14,834 bases of DNA, taken from NCBI GenBank assembly GCA_029987395.1, contig DALTVX010000083.1, forward strand, positions 1 through 14,834, written 5' to 3'. Below are positions 6,273 to 13,263 of this stretch, piece by piece. Position numbers and translations under genes: made by a program. The first letter of the stretch is position 1. The number at the start of each line of letters is the position of its first letter. Source of the DNA: Methanocorpusculum sp. Lineage in GTDB: Archaea > Halobacteriota > Methanomicrobia > Methanomicrobiales > Methanocorpusculaceae. The notes under the pieces are model-generated. The model had not been told where the DNA came from. It saw only the letters and a list, made by a program, of their open reading frames with translations, and searched no databases.

Positions 6273-6296
6273 GGGAAAATACTGGTATTTTTGCCC
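6273..6296. promoter_or_regulatory. inverted repeat upstream of the Lys-rich repeat gene
   Basis: AAAATAC (6276-6282), TG, GTATTTT (6285-6291) is a perfect 7-bp dyad; GGG (6273-6275) and CCC (6294-6296) extend it with a two-base bulge. It lies 13 bases before the TATA box at 6309-6316, where an activator or repressor could bind. Confidence 0.4.
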
Positions 6297-6308
6297 TCAA
6301 TACAACAC

Positions 6309-6316
6309 TATTAATA
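6309..6316 (+). promoter_or_regulatory. TATA box of the Lys-rich repeat gene
   Basis: TATTAATA, part of the 10-base palindrome CTATTAATAG (6308-6317), lies 41-48 bases before the ATG at 6357. Transcription would begin near 6337-6341, just before the GGAGAG ribosome site (6342-6347). Confidence 0.5.
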
Positions 6317-6352
6317 GCAACACTGCCCATTGATTGTTAACGGAGAGATGAA

Positions 6353-6630
6353 AAAAATGGCATCAGGTAAATCTAAAAAAGACCTAAAGGCGAGCAAAAA
6401 AGCCTCCAGGTTACTTGCAAAGAAAACAAAAACGGCAAACAAAGCTATAAAGCAGCTTAAGAAAGAGAAGAAGTACGAATATAAAGTTAGTGGAGATGTA
6501 TTAAAAATGGCATCAGGTAAATCTAAAAAAGACCTAAAGGCGAGCAAACAAGCCTCGAAGTTGCTTACAAAGAAAACAAAAACGGCAAAGAAGGCCTTAA
6601 AGCAGCTCAATAAAGAGAAAAAATCGACAG
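6353..6630 (+). repeat. 150-bp in-frame tandem duplication inside the Lys-rich gene
   Basis: The first 46 bases of the two copies (6353-6398 and 6503-6548) are identical, and similarity continues with scattered substitutions to the end of KEKK (about 6473 and 6623). The period is exactly 150 bases, 50 codons. Each copy is preceded by a GGAG-containing stretch and an ATG, so the start region was duplicated as well. Confidence 0.85.
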
Positions 6631-6842
6631 AGAGTCTGATAAACTACTGCAAATCGATGGGTGTTTATTTTGCTAATCAGGCAGCATTAGAGGGCGATTC
6701 CCCATGTGAGACAAGCGACATGTTTCTTACCGGATTCCTTGCTTCGGAAGAGTACGCAGAAGCGTTAACAGCATACCGCAGTAAATTCACCGAGGAAAAT
6801 ATCAACTCCGGTGAAGGTAATCTGGAAGATCTGACAGAATGA
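6357..6842 (+). CDS. Lys-rich protein of unknown function with internal duplication
   Basis: A 161-residue protein I do not recognise. Residues 1-39 and 51-89 are two copies of a strongly basic, helix-prone unit (33 of 39 residues identical; starts MASGKSKKDLKASK, contains KKTKTA, ends KEKK). The remainder (about 90-161) is a different, more acidic and probably globular helical tail ending EGNLEDLTE. The Lys content suggests nucleic-acid or polyanion binding, but nothing proves it. Start chosen at ATG 6357 because GGAGAG (6342-6347) is 9 bases upstream and the second copy begins with the same Met; ATG 6348 directly abuts that site. A well-formed terminator follows at 6862-6890, so it is a single-gene transcript. 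Confidence 0.75.
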   Translation: MASGKSKKDLKASKKASRLLAKKTKTANKAIKQLKKEKKYEYKVSGDVLKMASGKSKKDLKASKQASKLLTKKTKTAKKALKQLNKEKKSTESLINYCKSMGVYFANQAALEGDSPCETSDMFLTGFLASEEYAEALTAYRSKFTEENINSGEGNLEDLTE

Positions 6843-6861
6843 TCTGAGAGCCAGCATTACT

Positions 6862-6890
6862 GATCGGAAAAGACCGATCCAACTTTTTTT
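6862..6890 (+). terminator. intrinsic-type terminator of the Lys-rich gene
   Basis: GATCGG (6862-6867) pairs with CCGATC (6874-6879) around AAAAGA and is followed by CAA-C and T7 (6884-6890), 20 bases after the stop codon. Confidence 0.65.
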
Positions 6891-7095
6891 ATAGTATTTA
6901 AGCGCCGCAAAACCACTTGATTGGCTATCCAAGTCTTAAAAAATCTCCGAACCGACAAATACCATTAAAAGATCATAAAAAGTTGTCGTTAAAATTTGCG
7001 CGTGAGTTCGACAAACGTAGAATTTCCATGTGGATGACCACGGAACAATAATCTCAAACCACAGACTATATATCGATTCTACATGATAAATAATG
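6891..7095. other. intergenic region before the acyl-CoA synthetase gene
   Basis: AT-rich, with no convincing ORF on either strand. A small inverted repeat ACTTG/CAAGT lies near 6916-6935. GGATGACC near 7032-7039 recalls a C box, but no D box at suitable spacing was found, so no RNA gene is called. TATATAT near 7067-7073 is a second possible promoter element. Confidence 0.4.
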
Positions 7096-7108
7096 TATAA
7101 TTTATATT
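7096..7108 (+). promoter_or_regulatory. TATA element of the acyl-CoA synthetase gene
   Basis: TATAATTTATATT is about 50 bases before the ATG; transcription near 7128-7132 would leave a leader of about 25 bases that contains the AGGAG ribosome site at 7143-7147, seven bases before the ATG at 7155. Confidence 0.45.
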
Positions 7109-7154
7109 CGCGGGATCTTACTCTTGCGGATGAGAAACCTACAGGAGTTCCGAC

Positions 7155-9218
7155 ATGTTAGTCAAAGCTACTAAAATGCTCTCTGAAGCAGAAGGATATC
7201 GTCTTCTACGTCAGTTTAATGTACCTGCTCCGGCATTTGAGGTCGTCCAGACGCCCGAAGATGCTGCAAAAGCCGCAATAAAAATCGGTTATCCCGTAGT
7301 AATGAAGATCGTCTCCCCCCAGATCATCCACAAAAGCGATGCGGGCGGAGTGATCGTTGGGATCAAAACGGATGCTGAAGCAAAAAAAGCATTCAATAAA
7401 ATCGTAACATCTGCTAAAGCCTATGATGCCTCCGCAGAGATCGAAGGGATCATCGTCGAGGAGATGGCAAAGCCCGGTCTCGAACTGCTCATCGGTGGAA
7501 AGATCGATCCGGCGTTTGGCCGTGTTCTCACCTTTGGCCTTGGCGGGACATTGGTCGAGTTCTATAAAGACGTCGGGATCAGGATCTTACCTTGTGATGA
7601 TGAAGATATCAGAAGTCTCATCCACCAGGTCAAAGCATATACACTCATCAAAGGATACCGGGGTCAGGCTGCTCTCGATGAGGAGTTCCTTTTCCAGACC
7701 TTAAAGAACACCTGTGCATTCTTTGAAAAGAATGAAAATGTCGTTGAGTTCGATATCAATCCTCTCCGGCTTTACGAGAATGGAGGTTGCGCAGTCGATG
7801 CACGCGTCATCGTTCAGGACGGCCCGGTCCAACTGCCGGCACATTATGATCCTGAAAAACTCGTGCCGCTCGACTACTACAGACCAAAAAGTGTAGCGGT
7901 GATCGGAGCATCCGATTATCCGACCAAAATGGGATACGCGGTGTTTAGAAACATTCTGCAGTTCCCAGGCAAAGTCTATCCGGTGAACGACAAACGCACC
8001 GAGGTCCAGGGTGTCAAGTGTTACCCAACAGTGACCTCTATCCCCGGACATGTGGATATGGTCGTGATCACCGTCCCAGCTGAACTAGTTCCAGGGATCA
8101 TGGATCAGTGCGGTCAAAAAGGCGTCAAGATGGCGGTCGTTATCACCGCTGGATTCAAAGAGATGGACGAGGGCGGCCGTGCACTTGAGAACCGCATGGT
8201 CGAGATCGCCAAGAGCTACGGTATCCGGATCGTCGGTCCAAACTGTCTCGGTCTGATCCTTCCGCCCTATAAGCTTGATACGACCTATGTGTCCACCTCG
8301 CCTCTCCCAGGCGACATAGCGTTCATCTCCCAGTCGGGAGCCATAGTCAATGCCGTTGTGGGAATGTCGCTTTCGGAAGGTTCCGAGATGGGATACTCTA
8401 AGGTCGTCAGTGTCGGGAACCAATGTGATCTGGATTTCCTTGACTACATGAGCTACGCGGCCCGCGATCCGCACACCAAATCGATCATCCTCTACGTTGA
8501 AGAGATCAAAAACGGTGTGGCATTCATGGAAATGGCCAAAGAGATCACCAAAATAAAACCGATCGTTGCGATCAAAGCAGGATCCTCCAGGAGAGGTCAG
8601 GCTGCTGCGGCATCACACACTGGTTCGCTCTCCGGTTCATTCGAGGTGTACATGGAGGCTTTTCGAAAGTGCGGTGTTGTTCCTGTCAAGACCATTCCCG
8701 GATCATTCCACGTCGCAAAGGCACTTAGCAATCTGAAGAAACCTCTCACCGGCCGTCGTGCCGTGGTCATCACCAACGCAGGCGGATTTGCCGTTCTTTC
8801 TAATGACTATGCCGAGACATGGGGTATCGAGATCGTTGATCTTCCAAAGCACATCATCGATGAGCTGAACGCCTTCCTCCCGCCGTTCTGGAACAAGAAC
8901 AACCCGATCGATCTTTTGGGTGATGCCACTGAGGCAAGGTTCCGGAGCGTCTTTGATGTTCTGTGCAAACATTCGGATCTCTGGGATATGGCGATCCTCG
9001 TCAACTTCCCAAACAAAGTTCTGGCACCAGACAGGGTCGCCCAGATCCTGATCGACAACGCCAAACGGACCGACAATCTGCTTGTCGGGACCTTTGTCGG
9101 AGGAGACAGCTTAAAACCGGGTGTCAATCTCTTAAAGAAGCATAAGATCGTTGTCTTTGAGGAGCTCGAGTTCACATACAGAGTTCTTGGACACCTGTTC
9201 TGGACAGGCGACCGCTGA
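7155..9218 (+). CDS. acetate--CoA ligase (ADP-forming), fused beta-alpha subunits
   Basis: A 687-residue NDP-forming acyl-CoA synthetase that interconverts acyl-CoA, ADP and phosphate with acid, ATP and CoA. Residues 1 to about 225 are the ATP-grasp (beta) part, with GYPVVMKIVSP and IIHKSDAGGV (His59). From about 241 follow the alpha parts: the CoA-binding Rossmann domain (SVAVIGASD, 246-254) and succinyl-CoA-ligase-like domains with SQSGAIVNA (392-400) and ASHTGSLSG, whose His488 is the expected phosphohistidine. Both catalytic histidines are therefore present. AGGAG seven bases upstream supports the start. A terminator overlaps the stop codon. In a hydrogenotrophic methanogen that needs acetate for biosynthesis, acetate activation is plausible; other organic acids are possible. 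Confidence 0.9.
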   Translation: MLVKATKMLSEAEGYRLLRQFNVPAPAFEVVQTPEDAAKAAIKIGYPVVMKIVSPQIIHKSDAGGVIVGIKTDAEAKKAFNKIVTSAKAYDASAEIEGIIVEEMAKPGLELLIGGKIDPAFGRVLTFGLGGTLVEFYKDVGIRILPCDDEDIRSLIHQVKAYTLIKGYRGQAALDEEFLFQTLKNTCAFFEKNENVVEFDINPLRLYENGGCAVDARVIVQDGPVQLPAHYDPEKLVPLDYYRPKSVAVIGASDYPTKMGYAVFRNILQFPGKVYPVNDKRTEVQGVKCYPTVTSIPGHVDMVVITVPAELVPGIMDQCGQKGVKMAVVITAGFKEMDEGGRALENRMVEIAKSYGIRIVGPNCLGLILPPYKLDTTYVSTSPLPGDIAFISQSGAIVNAVVGMSLSEGSEMGYSKVVSVGNQCDLDFLDYMSYAARDPHTKSIILYVEEIKNGVAFMEMAKEITKIKPIVAIKAGSSRRGQAAAASHTGSLSGSFEVYMEAFRKCGVVPVKTIPGSFHVAKALSNLKKPLTGRRAVVITNAGGFAVLSNDYAETWGIEIVDLPKHIIDELNAFLPPFWNKNNPIDLLGDATEARFRSVFDVLCKHSDLWDMAILVNFPNKVLAPDRVAQILIDNAKRTDNLLVGTFVGGDSLKPGVNLLKKHKIVVFEELEFTYRVLGHLFWTGDR

Positions 9219-9243
9219 TCCTGATCAGCACGCCTCTTTTTTT
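9214..9243 (+). terminator. terminator overlapping the acyl-CoA synthetase stop codon
   Basis: GCTGATC (9214-9220) and GATCAGC (9223-9229) form a dyad that includes the TGA stop (9216-9218), followed by CACGCC and a T7 tract (9237-9243). Confidence 0.6.
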
Positions 9244-9311
9244 CGCGATCATTATGTTGATCTCGCTGATTTTCTTTATCTAAAAACATATCCACGATCT
9301 TCGTGACCGTG

Positions 9312-9320
9312 CAAAAAAAG
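9312..9320 (-). terminator. T-tract after the symporter gene
   Basis: On the minus strand a T7 tract (9319-9313) follows the symporter stop codon by about 15 bases. No strong hairpin precedes it; archaeal termination can use a T-tract alone. Confidence 0.4.
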
Positions 9321-9333
9321 AAATGATTATGTG

Positions 9334-10920
9334 TTATTCTTTTGAGTCGTCGGAGATTATTTCCGGCTTGTCTTTTGGATGAAGATACATTCCCGTGTAG
9401 GTCATATCGAGCGCCTTCTCGGAGTTCTTCTTCGTCAAGAGGCTCACCACGACCATCGCTATGATCGAGCATGCGAGTGCGTAGATCGAGAAGTGCATCG
9501 GGAGTTTTTCCACGAAATTGTAATACGTCCCAAATCCAAGGCATGCGATCAGACCGATCAGCATACTGGCGATCGCTCCTTTTGCGGTCGCCCGTCTCCA
9601 GTAAAGACCAGCGATCATAGGAACAGCAAATGCTGAAAGCATCAGACCGATACCAAGCCAGATCAGGAATGCCAGCATCTCCGGCGGATTGATCGCAAGG
9701 ACCAGCGAAATGGCTGCGGCAAGCAGAACACAGATCTGACTCACGAACACCACCTGACGTTCGGTTGCTTTCGGGCGGAGCATCGTCTTGAAAATATCCC
9801 AGGAGAAGGTCGTTCCGACCGTCAACATCAACCGGTCCGTCGTTGACATCACAGCCGAGAGAACAATCACCGCGAAAAGGCCGGTGATCAGGATGCTTGG
9901 ACTGGATGCCTGGATACCATACATCAGTGCAAAGTCTGCGACCCTTCCCCCCTCCGGCACAATACCGACAAGCAGTCCGTCGGCCTCCATGGATCTAACT
10001 GCCATGCCGCAGAGCTTTACCAGAAGCATGATCACGAGATAAATCAGGAATGCGACCATCGGCGCCCACTTGAAGTACGAGGTCTTTTTTGCAGCAAACA
10101 CATTCGAAAGAACGTGCGGCGCACAGGCAAGACCAACGATCAGCAGCACCCCAAACGAGAACAGGTATTCTGGGGTGCAGTACGCATATGCTGCGACACT
10201 TCCTGAGGGGAACCACGGCAAGACCAGATTTGGATCGAGCGTTGCAAGAACGGTATTGATATGTTCCAGACCTCCTGCATAGGTCAGGATGAACGGGCTC
10301 ACGAGGAGAACACCGAAGATGAGGATAAGACCCTGGATAAGTCCCGTCCATGAGATCGCATACAGACCGCCGATCACCGTGTATGCGGTGATGATGACCC
10401 CTGCGATCAGCAAAGCCTGCCAGTGTTCAAGTCCGAACGCCCAGATCAGAACGATACTGATAGCGGTGTACTGACCGACGAGATATACCAGTGAAACAGC
10501 AATACTAGCAAGAGCTGAGAGAGCGCGAAGCTCTCTTTTGTTTTCATACCTAAGTGAAAAATAATCCACAATGGTCATGCAGCCGCTTTTTCTTCCGATC
10601 CTATTGAGTTTTGAACCAAAGAAGATGATACAAAATGCCGCCGAAAGTGGAACGAATATCTGTTCCCATATGCCCGGCCAACCTGATGCAAAACCAAATC
10701 CGCTGGTCCCAACAAGCGTCATACCGCTACAGATCGAACAGACGATCAGGAGGGTGAAAAGCCAGAACCCAAGACTTCTGCCTGCGAGCATATAGTCCTC
10801 TGAGGTTTTGATTTTCCTTGACGCCCATACGCCGATACCAAGTAACACGAAAAAGTACACAACGATGAGTACGACCGTGACGAGTGTGCTTCCTTCAGCT
10901 AACGCCATATCAGTCGTCAT
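9334..10920 (-). CDS. sodium:solute symporter family protein (SSS)
   Basis: A 528-residue polytopic protein with about 13 hydrophobic segments, the length and topology of the SSS family. Recognisable segments are SEDYMLAGRSLGFW after helix 1, the family signature region GGLYAISWTGLIQG, and STTDRLMLTVGTTFSWDI in the Na-site helix region. Members carry Na+ with proline, pantothenate, acetate or other small anions; the substrate cannot be assigned. The gene overlaps a 37-codon membrane peptide gene upstream by 11 bases. GGAG sits only 2 bases before the ATG at 10920, so coupled reinitiation, or a start at ATG 10908, is possible. It converges with the acyl-CoA synthetase gene, which makes acetate uptake an attractive guess. 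Confidence 0.92.
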   Translation of the reverse strand: MTTDMALAEGSTLVTVVLIVVYFFVLLGIGVWASRKIKTSEDYMLAGRSLGFWLFTLLIVCSICSGMTLVGTSGFGFASGWPGIWEQIFVPLSAAFCIIFFGSKLNRIGRKSGCMTIVDYFSLRYENKRELRALSALASIAVSLVYLVGQYTAISIVLIWAFGLEHWQALLIAGVIITAYTVIGGLYAISWTGLIQGLILIFGVLLVSPFILTYAGGLEHINTVLATLDPNLVLPWFPSGSVAAYAYCTPEYLFSFGVLLIVGLACAPHVLSNVFAAKKTSYFKWAPMVAFLIYLVIMLLVKLCGMAVRSMEADGLLVGIVPEGGRVADFALMYGIQASSPSILITGLFAVIVLSAVMSTTDRLMLTVGTTFSWDIFKTMLRPKATERQVVFVSQICVLLAAAISLVLAINPPEMLAFLIWLGIGLMLSAFAVPMIAGLYWRRATAKGAIASMLIGLIACLGFGTYYNFVEKLPMHFSIYALACSIIAMVVVSLLTKKNSEKALDMTYTGMYLHPKDKPEIISDDSKE

Positions 10921-11023
10921 TCTCCTTAGGGAATGTGAGACCCCAGATCAGTAGGAGGATGACACTTAAAATAATGGCCCCGCTGACAGCAAAGACCGTA
11001 ATCTCAGGTAATCCTAATATCAT
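10910..11023 (-). CDS. symporter small accessory protein (37-residue membrane peptide)
   Basis: ATG at 11023-11021 opens 37 codons to a TGA at 10912-10910. The peptide has a short N-terminus (MILGLPEITV), one hydrophobic helix of about 20 residues rich in Ile, Leu and Val, then WGLTFPKENDD. Position and shape match small single-helix peptides encoded directly upstream of SSS symporters; they are thought to assist the transporter, comparable in idea to YjcH beside ActP. The stop overlaps the symporter start by 11 bases, implying coupled translation. A TATA box at 11048-11054 predicts an almost leaderless transcript starting just before this ATG, which supports the start and makes this the first gene of the operon. 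Confidence 0.82.
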   Translation of the reverse strand: MILGLPEITVFAVSGAIILSVILLLIWGLTFPKENDD

Positions 11024-11047
11024 ATCATAAGTGTGATACGTGTTGAC

Positions 11048-11054
11048 ATATAAC
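11048..11054 (-). promoter_or_regulatory. TATA box of the symporter operon
   Basis: The minus strand reads GTTATAT, 25-31 bases before the ATG at 11023, predicting a transcript with a leader of 0-5 bases. Confidence 0.55.
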
Positions 11055-11133
11055 ACGATGGGTTTTGTACTAAGATGCCAGGGAAAAACTGGCGATAAAT
11101 CCTATGAAAAACGTCTTGTCTCTGAAATGTATG

Positions 11134-11159
11134 AAAAAAGCGCATGACCGCGCAAAAAA
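11134..11159 (-). terminator. symmetric hairpin flanked by T and A tracts
   Basis: GCGC (11140-11143), six bases, GCGC (11150-11153), with A6 on both sides of the plus strand. Read from the minus strand it follows the 158-residue gene at 11162 and ends in T6, as a terminator would. The stem is only four bp. Confidence 0.45.
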
Positions 11160-11161
11160 TA

Positions 11162-11638
11162 TTACAAAAGTTCCTGGTCGACCGCGACCTCATACTTTTG
11201 CAGAACACTTTTTTTCAGATCGATGACCGCCTTATCGAGCGGGGCGACAAAGATGAAACGTGGAACGTCCGCATATCCGTGCAGACCAAAGACGACATAG
11301 AATGGATTTCCCTCCGACTTTGCATAGGCGAGGTACTTGTCATAGATCTCCTGCGTCGTCCACGGCAGATATGGCTCCCCGTCTTCGTGGATAAACATCC
11401 GGCTTCGATAACAGGTGACCATGTCAAAACGCACCTCATCAGAATTTCGTAAGGCAAGCAGATCAGGTTCGCCAAGCTCTCTCTCCTCGCGTCCGGTAGC
11501 CGACCAGCGGTTCCCCAGCCGCTTTATCACATAGTCACGAAACGCTAACGCCACCAGCGGATTGCCGTCATCGGGTTCTGTGTCCTTGTCCGGATACCAG
11601 ACACCAAGCGCCCGTTCGATATTACCTAGGATTCCCAT
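11162..11638 (-). CDS. protein of unknown function
   Basis: A 158-residue soluble protein I cannot name. It begins MGILGNIERALGVWYPDKD, contains GEPDLLALRNSDEVRFDMVTC at about 56-76 in two strands, then a helix (TTQEIYDKYLAYAKSEG) followed by strands PFYVVFGLHG and RFIFVAPLD. The order PD in a strand, acidic residue in the next strand, helix, then hydrophobic strands is reminiscent of PD-(D/E)xK nuclease-like folds, but the catalytic Lys is not evident, so this is a weak structural guess. It starts 10 bases after the glutamine synthetase stop, with a T7 tract between, and has no clear Shine-Dalgarno site; co-transcription with the synthetase is likely but some termination may occur between them. 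Confidence 0.75.
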   Translation of the reverse strand: MGILGNIERALGVWYPDKDTEPDDGNPLVALAFRDYVIKRLGNRWSATGREERELGEPDLLALRNSDEVRFDMVTCYRSRMFIHEDGEPYLPWTTQEIYDKYLAYAKSEGNPFYVVFGLHGYADVPRFIFVAPLDKAVIDLKKSVLQKYEVAVDQELL

Positions 11639-11648
11639 AAAAAAAGGA

Positions 11649-13151
11649 TCAGGCTATGTGAAGATATTTCTCCACAAGCTCAGCGATCTTGGTCTCGTTG
11701 CCGAGGATCTTGTCTGAGAGGCCTTTGTCATTGAAGGCTCTCAGTTTTGCTGCCTGAGCATCGATAACTCCAGCCGGGAAGATATCGTTTCGTTCAAACA
11801 TCTTGCGTTTTTCTATAAGTATGTCAGCTGATTCTGCACAACATGTCGGGAGCTGACGAAGCGTCTTGAGGAAGGGTTTATACTCCGGGTTGAAGATGTT
11901 CCCTGACGCATAAAGCTCATCTGCCTTCGTAAGGGCGCCGTTCATCCCAAGTCCGTGAATGGCACCGCAGATCAGACAGGCAACGGTTTCATAGATATCT
12001 GCTGAACCGTCAGCAACACGGTATTCGAATGTCTGCTTACAGGCCTTGTCTGCTTTTCTCTTCAGTCCAAAGTTTGCTTCGGCTGCCATGTCGGAGGCCA
12101 CGGTCCATCCGAGAGGGACGCGGACAACAACAGACCGGTTGCGGTCTCCCCAACAGATGTAGGTGGGGGCTTCCTGATGAGGAACGAGTCTGAGGTAGGA
12201 GGTGGGGATCGGGTTTCCAAATGCGGTAACTGCATCGCCTATGTCGAGAATACCGACGATCATTCTCTTTGCGGTGTCTGAGAGAACGCCGTCTTTGATC
12301 ATGACGTTTTTGCCGTTCTTTTCAGCGAGCATGTGGAAGTGGAGGCCTGATCCTGCTTTTCCAACAGTGATCTTAGGTGCGAAGGAAACTTCTACCCCAA
12401 GCTGAGCGCCAAGCATTCTCAGGATCCATTTTGCGATGACGATCTGTTCGACTGCAAGGATCGGGTCGGTTGGTAAAAACTCGATCTCATGCTGCTCATA
12501 ATAATATCCGTCTTTCGTGAAGCAACCGACCTCGGAGTGACCGTATTTTATTTTGCCGCCTGCACGGGATACCAGAAGCATGGCTTCTGTCCGCATCGCT
12601 TCGAATTTACAGAATGGTCCGGATTCATGGTATCCTTTCTGATCGCGACCTGGATAGAGTGCCTCCTCCTCGCAGATCACGTAATATTCAAGTTCGCCGA
12701 GGCACTTAAAGTCCATGCCGGTGGTTTTCTTGAATGCGGTCTCTGCCTGACGGAGAATATATTCCGGTGATGATGCAAGCGGTCTGCCGGTGTTGTCATA
12801 GTATGAACACAGAATATTAAGGGTCGGGACCTCTGAAAATGGGTCCATGAAGGCTGTGCTGTATCGTGGAACGACATACAGGTCAGAGCTTCCTGATTCA
12901 ATGAATGCGAAGATATTGCTGCCGTCGATCCGTTCGCCGTCTGAAAGAATGGTGTCGAGGTATTCTTTGGAGGAGATGGCAAAGTTCAGGGTCTTGAGTC
13001 TTCCGTCGCCGCCAACGTATCGAAAGTTTACCAACTCAACATATTTCTCTTCACAGAAGCGAATAATATCTTCTTTGGTGAAATATTCCGGACTTTTTTT
13101 AAGAAACTGTACCAAGTCGTTTGGGTTCATCAGGACCTCAGCATCATTCAT
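11649..13151 (-). CDS. glutamine synthetase family protein, divergent
   Basis: Of 500 residues, against about 440-470 for GS I. Catalytic landmarks: IDGSN (75-79), STAFMDPF (98-105), GELEYY (152-157), HSEV (205-208), EQHEIEF (219-225), GSGLHFH (267-273), RLVPHQEAPTY (321-331), DRNRSVVVRVP (336-346) and FEYRVADGSADIYE (375-388). Metal and substrate residues (E153, E155, E207, E222, H271, R321, E327, R339, R344, E376, R378) are kept, so an ATP-dependent ligase is expected. Departures from GS I are DGSN instead of DGSS, R96 where PD is usual, and an insertion before EQHE. A typical adenylylation-site Tyr motif is not seen. The substrate may be glutamate/ammonia or a relative. Start uncertain: ATG 13130 has GAGGT four bases upstream. 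Confidence 0.88.
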   Translation of the reverse strand: MNDAEVLMNPNDLVQFLKKSPEYFTKEDIIRFCEEKYVELVNFRYVGGDGRLKTLNFAISSKEYLDTILSDGERIDGSNIFAFIESGSSDLYVVPRYSTAFMDPFSEVPTLNILCSYYDNTGRPLASSPEYILRQAETAFKKTTGMDFKCLGELEYYVICEEEALYPGRDQKGYHESGPFCKFEAMRTEAMLLVSRAGGKIKYGHSEVGCFTKDGYYYEQHEIEFLPTDPILAVEQIVIAKWILRMLGAQLGVEVSFAPKITVGKAGSGLHFHMLAEKNGKNVMIKDGVLSDTAKRMIVGILDIGDAVTAFGNPIPTSYLRLVPHQEAPTYICWGDRNRSVVVRVPLGWTVASDMAAEANFGLKRKADKACKQTFEYRVADGSADIYETVACLICGAIHGLGMNGALTKADELYASGNIFNPEYKPFLKTLRQLPTCCAESADILIEKRKMFERNDIFPAGVIDAQAAKLRAFNDKGLSDKILGNETKIAELVEKYLHIA

Positions 13152-13185
13152 AATAGTATAGTATGTGATTTTTTTACTAATTAAA
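13152..13185 (-). promoter_or_regulatory. promoter region of the glutamine synthetase family gene
   Basis: Two AT-rich candidates on the minus strand: TTAATTAGT (about 13182-13174), about 25 bases before ATG 13151, and TATACTATTA (13160-13151), about 25 bases before ATG 13130. They support different starts and cannot be separated by eye. Confidence 0.35.
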
Positions 13186-13248
13186 GGGGTTGAATAGATT
13201 GCGGACTTTTTCTCTCACGATGATACATCGCAAAGATCCAGAAGTGAT

Positions 13249-13256
13249 AAAAAAAG
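13249..13256 (-). terminator. T-tract after the aldolase gene
   Basis: A T7 tract on the minus strand (13255-13249) lies about 9 bases after the aldolase stop; no strong stem precedes it. Confidence 0.4.
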
Positions 13257-13263
13257 ATTAATA

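Noticed and set aside
7025..7060. C/D box-like small RNA
   Set aside because: A C-box-like GATGACC is present but no D box at proper spacing and no C'/D' pair.
8807..9544. Minus-strand ORF of 245 codons bridging the synthetase and symporter genes
   Set aside because: It overlaps two well-supported genes in other frames and shows no recognisable domain.
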